Shown here piece by piece: positions 26,153-35,422 of a DNA stretch of 64,000 nt (within the stretch, counting starts at the first letter, position 1; each line of letters opens with the position of its first letter). The position numbers were made by a program, and so were the translations under genes. The stretch spans positions 1-64,000 of the forward strand of contig NZ_CAMTIA010000003.1 in the NCBI RefSeq assembly GCF_947072475.1, in the 5' to 3' direction. The notes under the pieces are model-generated. The model ran no database searches. It saw only the letters and a list, made by a program, of their open reading frames with translations, and was not told the origin of the DNA. Source of the DNA: an uncultured Deefgea sp. (GTDB taxonomy: Bacteria > Pseudomonadota > Gammaproteobacteria > Burkholderiales > Chitinibacteraceae).

Positions 26153-26248
26153 TGCGCGTAAGTCGGGGGAGCCAAAGGCGTAACCCGACCACCACGGATC
26201 GTGGTTACGCTGCGCTACACCCAACAACATCCTCATTCGGAGCACCCC

Positions 26249-26446
26249 ATGAGCGTTAAAGAATCGCAAACAGACATCGAAGTATTGGCCAAAGACTTGC
26301 CACTACATTGCCCAATGCCAGACATGAGCAGCTGGAATTCGCATCCTCGGGTGTTTCTCGACGTGAGCAAAACCGGTGCCGCCCAATGCCCATACTGTGG
26401 CACGACGTATCGCCTTAAAGCTGGCGAAGTGGTTAAGGGTCATTGA
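26249..26446 (+). CDS. Small zinc-finger protein (zf-CHCC type)
   Basis: A 65-residue protein with one predicted zinc site: the cysteine in LPLHCPMPD, a histidine in WNSHPRVFLDV and the pair in CPYCGTTYRL. This pattern is the zf-CHCC domain, related to the mitochondrial complex I subunit NDUFS6. Its bacterial role is unclear. The start at 26249 with GGAG upstream is better than an earlier ATG that would add a basic non-conserved leader. It follows ilvE by 97 bases. Confidence 0.85.
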   Translation: MSVKESQTDIEVLAKDLPLHCPMPDMSSWNSHPRVFLDVSKTGAAQCPYCGTTYRLKAGEVVKGH

Positions 26447-26574
26447 TATACCCACCTGTTTGGCGAAACCCACGGTAGCAGAACAGGCCACAGGCAGCGC
26501 TAAAGCTAAAACAGCGCTGCGCGCTGCAGGCCTAAATCGCCAACGGCAGTCGCCCGCAAGCAGATTGATTAATA

Positions 26575-26600
26575 AAGCGGCTTAATACGCCGCTTTTGTC
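26575..26600 (+). terminator. Terminator after the zinc-finger gene
   Basis: AAGCGGC/GCCGCTT (26575-26581 with 26589-26595) followed by TTGTCG. The T-run is short. Confidence 0.6.
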
Positions 26601-26695
26601 GTTAATCCGGCGTAATCCATCGTAAAATAGGGCTTTGCCACGCTGCGGCGACCCGCGTGAACGCTTTGCTAGCGCAGTCATTAGGAAAATTAATT

Positions 26696-27703
26696 TTGAA
26701 ACGAATTCTCATCGTCGCTCCCGCTTGGGTGGGCGATGCCATTATGGCGCAGCCCCTGTATGCCCGAATCAAAGCGCGCCACCCTGATGCGCTGATCGAC
26801 GTGCTCGCGCCCGCATGGACGCGACCGCTGCATGCGCGGATGGCCGAAATTAACGATTTGATCGACGCGCCATTTACCCATGGCGAACTCAAATTACGTG
26901 AGCGCTGGGCGCTAGCCCGGCAAATCAAAGCGCGCGGCTACCATCAAGCGATTGTGCTACCCAATTCACTCAAATCGGCCTTAGTGCCGTTTTTGGCTGG
27001 CATTGCTAAGCGCACCGGTTGGTTGGGTGAAATGCGCTATGGCTTACTCAATGATGCCCGCGAGCTAGACCCGATTTTGCTACCGCAAATGGCGCAGCGC
27101 TTTTACGCCCTCGGTGCCGATGCCGGCGTGCCGCTCACCGAAGCGATGCCGTTTCCGGTGCTTACCATCAACGCCGACGCGCGCGATGCCACGGTGCGTA
27201 AACTCGGTTTGAGCATCGACACACCCATCGTCGCGATTTGCCCCGGCGCAGAGTACGGCCCAGCCAAACGCTGGCCTGCGGTTCACGCCGCAGCGCTCGC
27301 TAATCGTTTGATCGCCGAAGGTCAGCAAGTTTGGCTATTGGGATCAAATAAAGACCAAGAAATTTGCCACGAAATTCGCCAGCTTGCGCCGCATGTGCTC
27401 GATTTAGCCGGCAAAACCAGTCTGGCTGAAGCAATTGATTTAATGTCGCTCGCCAGCAGTGTGGTGTGTAATGACTCGGGTTTAATGCATGTGGCCGCAG
27501 CATTACAGCGCCCATTAGTAGCGGTATTTGGTTCGAGTTCACCGAGCTTTACCCCACCGCTGGCAATTAAGGCCAAGATTGTTACCCTCGATTTAGAATG
27601 CAGCCCCTGCTTTGCCCGCGTTTGCCCGCTGGGGCATATGAACTGCCTCAATCAACTTGAAGCTGATCTGGTGTATACCGCGCTCAATAAATTAAAAGCA
27701 TAA
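26696..27703 (+). CDS. waaF: ADP-heptose:LPS heptosyltransferase II
   Basis: A GT9 glycosyltransferase of about 335 residues that adds the second L,D-heptose to the lipopolysaccharide inner core on the cytoplasmic face. ILIVAPAWVGDAIMAQPLYA opens the acceptor domain; PGAEYGPAKRWP and NDSGLMHVAAALQRP in the second Rossmann half are hallmarks of WaaF. I place the start at a TTG (26696), giving LKRILIVAPAW right at the N-terminus, because TTAGGAAAA lies at proper spacing; an ATG at 26657 would add 13 residues without support. SPCFARVCPLGHMNCL near the end is typical too. Confidence 0.92.
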   Translation: MKRILIVAPAWVGDAIMAQPLYARIKARHPDALIDVLAPAWTRPLHARMAEINDLIDAPFTHGELKLRERWALARQIKARGYHQAIVLPNSLKSALVPFLAGIAKRTGWLGEMRYGLLNDARELDPILLPQMAQRFYALGADAGVPLTEAMPFPVLTINADARDATVRKLGLSIDTPIVAICPGAEYGPAKRWPAVHAAALANRLIAEGQQVWLLGSNKDQEICHEIRQLAPHVLDLAGKTSLAEAIDLMSLASSVVCNDSGLMHVAAALQRPLVAVFGSSSPSFTPPLAIKAKIVTLDLECSPCFARVCPLGHMNCLNQLEADLVYTALNKLKA

Positions 27704-27927
27704 GTCAGTCGGCAAAAGTGCCCGTGCATGGTTGCTTCACCTTGCGCAAAAACTTTTGGCCAGTGACTTAGTCTGCAGCACAGCCAACGCCGCTGTTGAC
27801 GCGCAATAGCGGTGCACCGAGCCAGTCTAAATCGATGATTCAGCGACAGCTCATCTGCATTGATTGAGCTCGCAGGCCGATCGATCACTGCGCTGCCCAT
27901 TTAACACCGTGTTATTTTTAGGAAACC

Positions 27928-29220
27928 ATGATGGAATTTCTGGATCTTGCCCCGATTGCGGGCGTGAATGGCAGCGTTGCCCTGCCTGGCTCAAAAAGCA
28001 TTTCAAATCGCACCTTGTTACTGGCGGCACTGTGCCAAGGCAGCACCCGTGTCTTGGGTTTGCTGGCCTCGGATGACACCGAACGCATGCTCGAAGCCCT
28101 TGCTGCGCTTGGCATCCAGATCGAGCAATGCGGCAACAGCCGTGATTTTATCGTGCATGGCTGTGGCGGTGAATTCCCGGTTAAACAAGCGGATTTATTC
28201 CTCGGCAACGCCGGAACAGCGTTCCGTCCATTGACTGCGGCGCTAGCGTTTGCTGGCGGCGATTACCGTCTGTCTGGCGTGCCGCGCATGCACGAGCGCC
28301 CAATTGGCGACTTGGTAACTGGCTTACAGCAAGCGGGCTGCAATATCGAATACTTGGGCAATGCAGGCTTCCCGCCGCTACAAATTCGCCCGGGCAGCGT
28401 GACGTGCGATCGCATTGCAGTCAAGGGTAATGTCTCCAGCCAGTTTCTGACTGGGCTGTTGATGGCCATACCCCTCACCCAGCGCGATATGACGATTGAT
28501 GTGGTCGGCGAATTAATCTCAAAACCGTATATCGAAATCACGCTGAATTTAATGGCCAAATTTGGCCTGAAAGTCGAGCGTAAAAGCTGGAACGAGTTTT
28601 TCATCCCCGGCGGCCAAAGCTATACCAGCCCCGGCGAAATCCACGTTGAAGGCGACGCGTCCAGCGCGTCTTACTTCCTCGCTGCCGGTGCCATCGGTGG
28701 CGGCGTGGTGCGCGTAGAAGGTGTGGGATCTGACAGCATTCAAGGCGACAAACGTTTTGCCGATACGTTGGCAGAAATGGGCGCGGTGATTACTTGGGGG
28801 CCCAACTGGATTGAAGCGGCACCACCAGCGAGCGGCCAGCTCACTGCGATTGACGTTGATCTCAACCACATCCCCGACGCCGCGATGACCATCGCCATTG
28901 CCGCGCTGTACGCCAAAGGCACAACGACCATCCGCAATATCGAAAGCTGGCGCGTCAAAGAAACCGACCGCCTTTCGGCCATGGCGACCGAGCTGCGCAA
29001 AGTCGGCGCCACCGTGGTTGAAGGCCAAGATTGGATCTCAGTGACGCCACCTGAAGCGCTCACCGCCAACGCCGAAATCGACACCTACGACGATCACCGC
29101 ATCGCGATGTGCTTCTCACTCGTTGCAATCAAAGGCGTACCGGTCCGGATTAACGACCCAAAATGCACCGCCAAAACCTTCCCAACCTATTTTGAAGAAT
29201 TAGCGCGGATCGCAAATTAA
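27928..29220 (+). CDS. aroA: 3-phosphoshikimate 1-carboxyvinyltransferase (EPSP synthase)
   Basis: A 430-residue cytosolic enzyme of the shikimate pathway that joins phosphoenolpyruvate to shikimate-3-phosphate. The substrate loop [14 protein letters not shown] (Lys23, Ser24, Arg28) and [15 protein letters not shown] near residue 93 are standard active-site segments; [21 protein letters not shown] and [17 protein letters not shown] complete the set. It resembles the glyphosate-sensitive class I type. AGGAAA precedes two adjacent ATG codons, so the start may be 27928 or 27931. It is transcribed alone and ends at a strong terminator. Confidence 0.95.
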   Translation: MMEFLDLAPIAGVNGSVALPGSKSISNRTLLLAALCQGSTRVLGLLASDDTERMLEALAALGIQIEQCGNSRDFIVHGCGGEFPVKQADLFLGNAGTAFRPLTAALAFAGGDYRLSGVPRMHERPIGDLVTGLQQAGCNIEYLGNAGFPPLQIRPGSVTCDRIAVKGNVSSQFLTGLLMAIPLTQRDMTIDVVGELISKPYIEITLNLMAKFGLKVERKSWNEFFIPGGQSYTSPGEIHVEGDASSASYFLAAGAIGGGVVRVEGVGSDSIQGDKRFADTLAEMGAVITWGPNWIEAAPPASGQLTAIDVDLNHIPDAAMTIAIAALYAKGTTTIRNIESWRVKETDRLSAMATELRKVGATVVEGQDWISVTPPEALTANAEIDTYDDHRIAMCFSLVAIKGVPVRINDPKCTAKTFPTYFEELARIAN

Positions 29221-29237
29221 CCCCGCCAAAACCCAAG

Positions 29238-29268
29238 AAAAAGCCGCACTATTTAGTGCGGCTTTTTT
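29238..29268 (+). terminator. Terminator after aroA
   Basis: AAGCCGCACT/AGTGCGGCTT (29241-29250 with 29255-29264) followed by TTTT, and preceded by an A-run, so it can work in both directions toward msrB. Confidence 0.9.
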
Positions 29269-29332
29269 GATGACAACATTAAGGTATTGCCATGTAGGCT
29301 ATTAATTTAAAAGGCCATAATCAAATACATCC

Positions 29333-29725
29333 CTACTTGGCCTCAAAATCCAGCGCCACCGAATTAATACAATACCGCTCGCCGGTAGGGGCCGGGCCGT
29401 CGGGGAAGACGTGGCCTAAGTGCGCGTCGCATTGTGTGCAGCGCACTTCAACGCGCTCCATGCCGTGACTACGATCGACAATGCGTGTGACGCCAGATTC
29501 GTCGGCCGCCAGCGAAAAACTCGGCCAGCCGCAACCAGCGTCAAATTGGCTGGCTGAATCAAACAACAGCGCGCCACAGCAGATGCAATGGTATTGCCCT
29601 GCGGCACGATTTTTTTCGTATTGGCCGCTAAATGGGCGCTCGGTGCCACTTTGCCGCGTAACGTAATACGCGGCGGGGCTGAGCTGAGCCTGCCATTGCT
29701 CATCGGTTTTGCTGACTTTTTCCAT
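29333..29725 (-). CDS. msrB: Peptide methionine-R-sulfoxide reductase
   Basis: A 130-residue cytosolic repair enzyme that reduces methionine-R-sulfoxide in proteins. Two CxxC pairs, CICCGALLF and [12 protein letters not shown], bind structural zinc, and the catalytic cysteine lies in [10 protein letters not shown] near the C-terminus. [12 protein letters not shown] forms the substrate pocket. No signal peptide is present. GGAGATTTGA precedes the ATG. It is transcribed alone and diverges from a conserved small gene 79 bases away. Confidence 0.94.
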   Translation of the reverse strand: MEKVSKTDEQWQAQLSPAAYYVTRQSGTERPFSGQYEKNRAAGQYHCICCGALLFDSASQFDAGCGWPSFSLAADESGVTRIVDRSHGMERVEVRCTQCDAHLGHVFPDGPAPTGERYCINSVALDFEAK

Positions 29726-29804
29726 TCAAATCTCCTTAGATTATCTACAGCCTACGGTGAAACTGCTAACATCAAACTTAAATGTTTCTTATGAGCCTAC
29801 CATT

Positions 29805-30128
29805 ATGTTTTATGCCCGTCGAAATGCCCAAGGTGAAATCATTACTCTTTCAGTCGAAGCTTCGGCTGAAAACCAAGAAAAGCTCGATAGCAATCACCCC
29901 GATGTGGTCAATTTTTTGGTGAAATCGGATGAAATATTTTACTCGCTCGACACCGATTTAATTCGCGTTATCGAAGATTTGGTCGATGTATTGATTGATA
30001 AAAACGTCCTGCGGTTGACTGATTTGCCACTGCCAGCGCAAACCAAATTACTCTCGCGTAAAAAAGTGCGTAACACCTTAAAAAATTCGCTGAATATTTT
30101 AGTCGACAACGACGACGGCTTAATCTAA
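29805..30128 (+). CDS. Conserved small protein, annotated in relatives as tryptophan synthase beta-like
   Basis: A 107-residue cytosolic protein. It opens MFYARRNAQGEIITLSVEAS and has the helical segment DLIRVIEDLVDVLIDKNVLR then LTDLPLPAQTKLLSRKKVR. Homologues in Pseudomonas and Betaproteobacteria carry the misleading name tryptophan synthase subunit beta-like, but the protein is far too short and lacks the PLP lysine region, so the true role is unknown. The start at 29805 is chosen because earlier codons of the frame run through the msrB promoter region. Confidence 0.75.
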   Translation: MFYARRNAQGEIITLSVEASAENQEKLDSNHPDVVNFLVKSDEIFYSLDTDLIRVIEDLVDVLIDKNVLRLTDLPLPAQTKLLSRKKVRNTLKNSLNILVDNDDGLI

Positions 30129-30157
30129 ACCGCGCACCTGCAGGGCCTAGGTGCCGG

Positions 30158-30187
30158 ACAAAAAAAGGGCGCGAACCGGCCGCGCCC
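30158..30187 (-). terminator. Terminator after the ChaN-family gene
   Basis: GGGCGCG/CGCGCCC (30167-30173 with 30181-30187) followed on the minus strand by T7. Confidence 0.85.
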
Positions 30188-30205
30188 TCAGTAAAACGAC
30201 CGTAT

Positions 30206-30994
30206 TTACGCCGGTTTTAACTGCAATGTCGCGCAAGGATCTGGGCGCTGGGCAGGACGAATTACGTTCACTTCATCAAAATAATTTTCTTGTTCTGATT
30301 CAACAAATCCCACCGAATACGCTTGCGGTAGCCATTGGCCTACGCCGATATCGCGGCGGGTATGTCCGTTACCGGCAATCAGCACAACGCCTTGCGACAA
30401 ATACGGTGCCATAACCTGCGCCATTAATCGGTCTCGCGCAATTTGCGCGCGGGCCATGGGCTCTTCCATCGCCAGCGGTAATTGCCCGCAATGCCCCGCT
30501 TGTACCGCTTGGCGCTGCCCAGCTAAAACAGCGGGCGCAATTTCTGCGTTTAAATCCATTCCCGCCAAACTGGCTAAACTCGCTTGCGGGTTTTTCATCA
30601 AGATGGCGGCGTCTTGGCGCGATAAATTGGCCGCCAGCAAGGGCAAATCATATTGCAGTGCCAGCTGAATCACCGGCCGATATAAAGGCCAATCCCAGCG
30701 CGCGCCACCGGCTTTTTTAATTAGAAAATCGACGTCTTTGGGCCGCTTGGCGCGCGCCTGATCTATGTCGGCTTGCCGCTCAACGTCAAATTGCTCCATC
30801 GCAATTGCCGGCCGCCAGCCGGCTTTTATTTTGGCTTTGAGCCATGCATAGCGCTGCTGATGGCCCAGCGCATTGTCGTGCACTTCGCCTAATAACACCA
30901 CCGGCTGAGCCGTCGGCGCTGCTGAAGTCAAAGTCGTAGGCGACTGACAGGCTGCCAGTAAGCTCAGTAATAACAAGGGATAGATTCGTTTCAT
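30206..30994 (-). CDS. ChaN-family heme-binding lipoprotein
   Basis: A 262-residue lipoprotein with lipobox LAAC at residues 13-16. VVLLGEVHDNALGHQQRY and the later VLIAGNGHTRRDIGVGQWL are the two histidine-containing motifs of the ChaN family, whose Campylobacter member binds two cofacial hemes and is iron-regulated. AIAMEQFDVERQADID is also conserved. It is transcribed away from the TonB-dependent heme receptor, with two Fur-like boxes between them, so it should be expressed in iron starvation and take part in heme capture or transfer at the outer membrane. Confidence 0.87.
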   Translation of the reverse strand: MKRIYPLLLLSLLAACQSPTTLTSAAPTAQPVVLLGEVHDNALGHQQRYAWLKAKIKAGWRPAIAMEQFDVERQADIDQARAKRPKDVDFLIKKAGGARWDWPLYRPVIQLALQYDLPLLAANLSRQDAAILMKNPQASLASLAGMDLNAEIAPAVLAGQRQAVQAGHCGQLPLAMEEPMARAQIARDRLMAQVMAPYLSQGVVLIAGNGHTRRDIGVGQWLPQAYSVGFVESEQENYFDEVNVIRPAQRPDPCATLQLKPA

Positions 30995-31053
30995 TCGTGA
31001 GTTGCAGCCATTAGTGAGAGGCGTTAATTCTAGGGGTAAAGATTACAACTTGC

Positions 31054-31074
31054 AAATGAGAATAAATATCATTA
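31054..31074. promoter_or_regulatory. Fur-like box 1 (chaN/hmuR divergent promoter)
   Basis: AAATGAGAATAAATATCATTA resembles the 19-bp Fur consensus GATAATGATAATCATTATC, with AATGA and TCATT as inverted arms. It lies 60 bases from the chaN start. Confidence 0.65.
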
Positions 31075-31089
31075 ACATGCACCACACAA

Positions 31090-31108
31090 ATTGATAACGA
31101 TTCTTATT
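31090..31108. promoter_or_regulatory. Fur-like box 2 (chaN/hmuR divergent promoter)
   Basis: ATTGATAACGATTCTTATT contains GATAACGATTCTTATT, matching 12 or so positions of the Fur consensus. It lies about 75 bases upstream of the receptor start. Confidence 0.6.
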
Positions 31109-31182
31109 TACTTTTGGTTTGGCCACTGCTGATTTGCAAGCGCTTGATTCGCGCTGCACGGCGAGCCGCTATAGGACAAAAA

Positions 31183-33333
31183 ATGAAAGCCACGGTTTTG
31201 ACTTTGACGCTAATTTCTGCCGCGATGCAGCACGCGTTTGCCGCCGCAGAGCCGGTATTTCCGGCGCTTGACCCTATCGTGGTGATTGGCACCCGTACCG
31301 AAAAAGAGCTCAGCGAGCTGCCGCCATCGATTACCACCACCAGCAGAGCGGTGCTCGATGACGAGATGATTGACGATTTTCGCGATTTTTCGCGTGCCGA
31401 ACCGGGGGTGAATATTCGTCAAAATGGCCGTTACGGTTTGTCGAGCGTCAATATCCGCGGCTTAGACAGTAACCGCGTCTTGATGATGGTCGATGGCATT
31501 CGCCTACCGGATACCTTCTCTTTTGGCTCTTACCTCAATAGCGGCCGCGACCAAGTTGATTTTTCACAGCTGTCGTCGATTGAAGTCTTACGCGGCCCTG
31601 CATCCACCTTATATGGCTCCGATGCCTTAGGCGGCGTGGTCGGTATGCGCACCACCAATCCAGCCGATTTATTACAAGGCCAAGGCGATGTGGGCGGCCA
31701 AGTGAAAGCCGATTATGCCAGCGCCGATCGTAGCTATGGCGCGCAAGCGGCAGTGGCGTTTGCTGCTGGTGAAAACACCTTGGGTTTAGTGCAAGTGGCT
31801 GGCCGCCGTGGTCATGAATTGGCGACCATGGGTACAGTTGATACGCAAAAATATGGCCGCACCACCGCCAATCCACAAGACACCGAACAACGCAGCGCCT
31901 TAGTCAAATTGCAGCACTATCTCGATGGAGGCCACAAGCTGGGCTTGACCGCCGAGATGAATCAAAAACGCGTCGACACCACGATGTATACCGATATCGG
32001 CGCGCCAATGATGAGCTCGGTGAAATCAAGCCGCGCCGAGGACGAACAAACGCGCCGCCGTATTTCACTGGATTATCAATACACCGCGCCCGATCAAAAT
32101 GGCTGGATTGATGGCGCGCAAGCGATGGTTTACCGCCAAGACATGGCCACCACGCAAAAATCATTTCAAGTGCGCCAGCAAGGCAAAGTGCTTACGCCCA
32201 ATTGGAGCCGCACTTCAACGTATGACCAAGACACCATCGGTATCAATGGCCTGATTGAAAAGAAAATCGCCGGGGATATTGGGCAACATTGGACGCTGGG
32301 CGCGGAATGGTTTCAAAGCGATTTAACTGAATTACGCGACGGCACGCCAAGTTCGAGCTCGCTCAATGTACGCGATGTGCCCAAAACCAAAACCACACAA
32401 TGGGGCATTTACGCGCAAAACGAGCTGAGCTTTGCGGGCGGCCAATTCACCCTCACGCCGGGTTTGCGTTTTGATCACTACCAACTCAATCCCGACGTTG
32501 ATACGCAATTTAGTTCTGGCGGCGGGCAAGCGGTGGCGCTGACCGATTCAGCGCTGTCCCCCAAGCTAGCTGCCGCGTGGCAAGTCAGTGAAATGAGCAC
32601 TTTATTTGCCCAATACAGCGCGGGGTTTCGCGCGCCCAATGCAATGGAGCTGAACGGTAGTTATATCTCGCCGATGGGCTACGCCGCCATTGCCAATCCG
32701 AATCTCAAACCTGAAACCAGCCATGGCATTGAGCTCGGTGGCCGCTTTGGCAATTCAGCACTCGGCGGCAGCATCGCCGCGTTTAATAATCAGTACGACA
32801 ACTTTATTGAGCAAGTCAGCTTCACTTGCCCGGGCAGCGCGCAATGTGTGCCGGGCACCGATACCACCTATCAAAACCAAAACATCAGCCAAGCGCGGAT
32901 TTATGGCGCGGAAGTCAGAATGAACTGGCAAATCGGCCAAGGCTGGCATAGCTGGGCCAATGCCGCTTGGGCGGTCGGCTTAAATCAAACCAACGATAGA
33001 CCGCTCGGCAGTGTCGCCCCACTAAAAGCCGTTACCGGCTTGGGCTATCAACAAGCGCAATGGGGTGGCCAGCTGTTATTTACTGCGGTGAAAGGACAAG
33101 ACAAAGTCGCTGGCGAAGCCGATTTTAAAGCACCCGGTTATGGCTTGGTCGATTTAATCGCATGGTGGACGCCGCGCAAAGATCTGAAGATTACCGGTGG
33201 TGTTTTCAATTTAGGTGATCGCAAATATTGGATTGATAGCGATGTGCGTGGCCTCGCTAGCTCAAGCGCCAATATGGATAGGCTCACCCAGCCCGGTCGC
33301 AATCTGCGCTTGAGCGCCGATTGGAAATTCTAA
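31183..33333 (+). CDS. hmuR: TonB-dependent heme/hemoglobin receptor
   Basis: A 716-residue outer-membrane receptor with a signal peptide ending AFA. The TonB box reads DPIVVIGTRTEKEL, followed by the plug (NIRQNGRYGLSSVNIRGLDS, VLRGPASTLYGSDALGGVV) and a 22-strand barrel with the heme-receptor FRAP and NPNL boxes: YSAGFRAPNAMEL and IANPNLKPETSHGIELG. The usual histidine between those boxes is missing. It ends in phenylalanine (DWKF), as outer-membrane proteins do. The ATG at 31183 has TAGGACAAA upstream. It heads the hmuRSTUV operon under two Fur-like boxes; TonB and ExbBD are not in the window. Confidence 0.92.
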   Translation: MKATVLTLTLISAAMQHAFAAAEPVFPALDPIVVIGTRTEKELSELPPSITTTSRAVLDDEMIDDFRDFSRAEPGVNIRQNGRYGLSSVNIRGLDSNRVLMMVDGIRLPDTFSFGSYLNSGRDQVDFSQLSSIEVLRGPASTLYGSDALGGVVGMRTTNPADLLQGQGDVGGQVKADYASADRSYGAQAAVAFAAGENTLGLVQVAGRRGHELATMGTVDTQKYGRTTANPQDTEQRSALVKLQHYLDGGHKLGLTAEMNQKRVDTTMYTDIGAPMMSSVKSSRAEDEQTRRRISLDYQYTAPDQNGWIDGAQAMVYRQDMATTQKSFQVRQQGKVLTPNWSRTSTYDQDTIGINGLIEKKIAGDIGQHWTLGAEWFQSDLTELRDGTPSSSSLNVRDVPKTKTTQWGIYAQNELSFAGGQFTLTPGLRFDHYQLNPDVDTQFSSGGGQAVALTDSALSPKLAAAWQVSEMSTLFAQYSAGFRAPNAMELNGSYISPMGYAAIANPNLKPETSHGIELGGRFGNSALGGSIAAFNNQYDNFIEQVSFTCPGSAQCVPGTDTTYQNQNISQARIYGAEVRMNWQIGQGWHSWANAAWAVGLNQTNDRPLGSVAPLKAVTGLGYQQAQWGGQLLFTAVKGQDKVAGEADFKAPGYGLVDLIAWWTPRKDLKITGGVFNLGDRKYWIDSDVRGLASSSANMDRLTQPGRNLRLSADWKF

Positions 33334-33446
33334 ACCACAACAATCAATGGCTCGGTCGCTCAAAAGCCACCGAGCGCCAAGGCTACGCGGCAAGTTTGCC
33401 GCCCTGCCCTCGCCATTTCACCGTAGCAAAACCACAAGGACACCCC

Positions 33447-34493
33447 ATGAACGCGATGACTTATTCCGAACGCGCCGCCACATTGCAAGCCGCCGATCAA
33501 GCTTTACGCCAAGCCGAGCCCAAACTACGCATCCGCGATCGGGCGCTGCGCCTGCAAGTCAGTGAGGCAGAACTCATCGCCGCTGAATGCGGCGTGAGCG
33601 CGACACCGCTCAAAGGCACTGCCCAAGCGATCTTTCGTGAGCTAGCGAGCTTGGGTGAAGTGATGGTGCTCAGCCGCAATGACTGGTGCGTACATGAACG
33701 TCATGGCGAATATGAGCAAATCGAAGCTGAAAAATCCATCGGCATGGTGCTGGGTGCCGATTTAGATTTACGAATGTTTTTTAACGCTTGGCAAAGCCAT
33801 TTTGCCGTGCAAGAAGGCGATCGCCTCAGTCTGCAATTTTTTGATGGCGCGGGTGTCGCCGTGCATAAAATCTTTATGACTGCCAATAGCCATATCGAGG
33901 CTTACCACGCCTTAGTCGCCCAATTTGCCGATGCCGCGCCCACTTGGCCCGAGATCGCCGCCTACCCAATTGACGCGATGCCGCGTGATGCTGCCGATCC
34001 TGCGGCGCTGCGTGCTGCGTGGTTGGCGCTGACCGATACGCATGGATTTTTTCCGATGCTGCGTAAAAATCAAGTCAGCCGTTTAGGCGCTTTGCGTGCT
34101 GCGGGCGCGGATTTGGCGCAATCGGTAGCGATTAATGCGGTGGAAACCATGCTGCAACAAGCGGCTGATTCTGGCTTGGCGATTATGTGTTTTGTGGGCA
34201 ATCGCGGCATGGTGCAGATTCATTCTGGGCCAGTGAAAAAACTGCTGCGCACCGGGCCTTGGTTCAATATTTTGGATGAAAAATTTAATCTGCATCTCAA
34301 TACCGACGCCATTGCCTCGTGCTGGGTCGTCAATAAACCCACCGTCGATGGCTGGGTTACTTCGCTAGAAGTGTATAGCCAGAGCGAAGAATTAATCGTG
34401 CAGTTCTTTGGTGTGCGCAAACCCGGCGTGCCTGAGCTGGCGGCTTGGCGCACTTTGCTAGAAAACTTATGCAGCACGCCATTGGCGCAATAA
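33447..34493 (+). CDS. hmuS: Hemin-degrading factor HmuS/ChuS family
   Basis: A 348-residue cytosolic heme-handling protein with the two-repeat fold of HmuS/ChuS/PhuS: a first half around VMVLSRNDWCVHERHGEYEQ and SLQFFDGAGVAVHKIFM, and a second half around GLAIMCFVGNRGMVQIHSGP. The histidine in the CVHERHGEY or VQIHSGP segment is a candidate heme ligand. ChuS and HmuS open the heme ring or pass heme to partner enzymes. The start follows AAGGA and removes a long leader. It lies 113 bases after the receptor gene and 78 before hmuT. Confidence 0.92.
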   Translation: MNAMTYSERAATLQAADQALRQAEPKLRIRDRALRLQVSEAELIAAECGVSATPLKGTAQAIFRELASLGEVMVLSRNDWCVHERHGEYEQIEAEKSIGMVLGADLDLRMFFNAWQSHFAVQEGDRLSLQFFDGAGVAVHKIFMTANSHIEAYHALVAQFADAAPTWPEIAAYPIDAMPRDAADPAALRAAWLALTDTHGFFPMLRKNQVSRLGALRAAGADLAQSVAINAVETMLQQAADSGLAIMCFVGNRGMVQIHSGPVKKLLRTGPWFNILDEKFNLHLNTDAIASCWVVNKPTVDGWVTSLEVYSQSEELIVQFFGVRKPGVPELAAWRTLLENLCSTPLAQ

Positions 34494-34571
34494 ACCGGTC
34501 AGCCCGCCAGCGTTTGCATCATCACGCCAAGGCGGGCTAAGCCCATAGCTTGTTTTACTGCTGGATACATC

Positions 34572-35420
34572 ATGCGTATTTACTACTCTTTGACGACGAT
34601 TTTACTGCTGTTTTTTATTACTGTTTTCAGCACGCTGGCGCTGGCAAGTGCGCCGCGCGTGGTCAGCCTTGGCGGCCCGCTGACTGAAATTATTTACGCA
34701 CTCAACGCCGAGCAGCATTTGGTGGCCGTCGATCAATCCAGTGTGTATCCAGCGGCGGCCAATCAACTGCCCAAAGTCGGTTATTACCGGCAATTTTCGC
34801 TCGAAGGCGTGTTAGCCAGCAAGGCCGATATCGTGTTGGCGACCGATCAAGCCGGTCCACCACAAGCCTTAGCGCAGCTAAGAAAAATGGGCATCAAAGT
34901 GATTGTTTTACCCGGCCAAGCCAATCTGTCGGCCTTATCGCAACGCATTCGCGGGGTCGCTGCGGCACTCAATTTGCCGCAACAAGGCGAGCAAATGGTC
35001 AAACAAATCAGTCAAGACGTCAAAGCATTGCAGCCTGCTACCAGCACCAGCACCAGCACCAGCACCAGCACCGCATTAATGTTGATGAGCCGCAGTGGCG
35101 AGCCAGAAGGCGCCGGCAAAAACACCAGTGCCGATGCGATGATGCAATTGGCTGGTTTACGCAATGTGTTAGCGCAGCAACAAGGCTATAAACCGCTGTC
35201 GCGCGAAGGCATGGCGGCGCTGCGCCCCGACGTGATTATCACCACAACCAGCACCTTAAGCAGCATGGGCGGGATGGCGGCACTTTTGGCGCGGCCCGGC
35301 TTGGCGCAATCGCCAGCGGCCAAAAATAAGCGCGTGATTGTGATGGATGATTTATTACTGCTTGGCTTTGGTCCGCGCCTGCCAGAAGCATTGCGTCAAC
35401 TGATGAGTGCGGCCAAATAA
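34572..35420 (+). CDS. hmuT: Periplasmic heme-binding protein HmuT
   Basis: A 282-residue periplasmic receptor of the class III binding-protein fold, with a signal peptide ending near TLALASA. RVVSLGGPLTEIIYALNAEQ opens the first lobe; VGYYRQFSLEGVLASKADIV contains the tyrosine that coordinates heme in ShuT/PhuT-like proteins. A (Thr-Ser)5-Thr tract at residues about 157-167, encoded by 5.5 copies of ACCAGC, lies just before LMLMSRSGEPEGAGKN, at the linker between lobes. It delivers heme to HmuUV; the hmuU start is two bases after its stop. Confidence 0.9.
   Translation: MRIYYSLTTILLLFFITVFSTLALASAPRVVSLGGPLTEIIYALNAEQHLVAVDQSSVYPAAANQLPKVGYYRQFSLEGVLASKADIVLATDQAGPPQALAQLRKMGIKVIVLPGQANLSALSQRIRGVAAALNLPQQGEQMVKQISQDVKALQPATSTSTSTSTSTALMLMSRSGEPEGAGKNTSADAMMQLAGLRNVLAQQQGYKPLSREGMAALRPDVIITTTSTLSSMGGMAALLARPGLAQSPAAKNKRVIVMDDLLLLGFGPRLPEALRQLMSAAK
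35040..35072 (+). repeat. ACCAGC hexanucleotide array inside hmuT
   Basis: Five full copies of ACCAGC and a final ACC code for alternating Thr-Ser. Because the unit is six bases, gain or loss of copies stays in frame and changes only linker length. Confidence 0.9.
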
Positions 35421-35422
35421 TC

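Noticed and set aside
28549..29028. 159-codon minus-strand open frame inside aroA
   Set aside because: Shadow of the aroA reading frame; aroA is fully conserved there.
30206..30994. Erythromycin esterase or protease reading of the ChaN-like gene
   Set aside because: The lipobox, length and two histidine motifs fit ChaN better, and the heme context agrees.
35040..35072. Possible CRISPR-like short repeat
   Set aside because: Six-base units without spacers inside a coding frame; it is a microsatellite.
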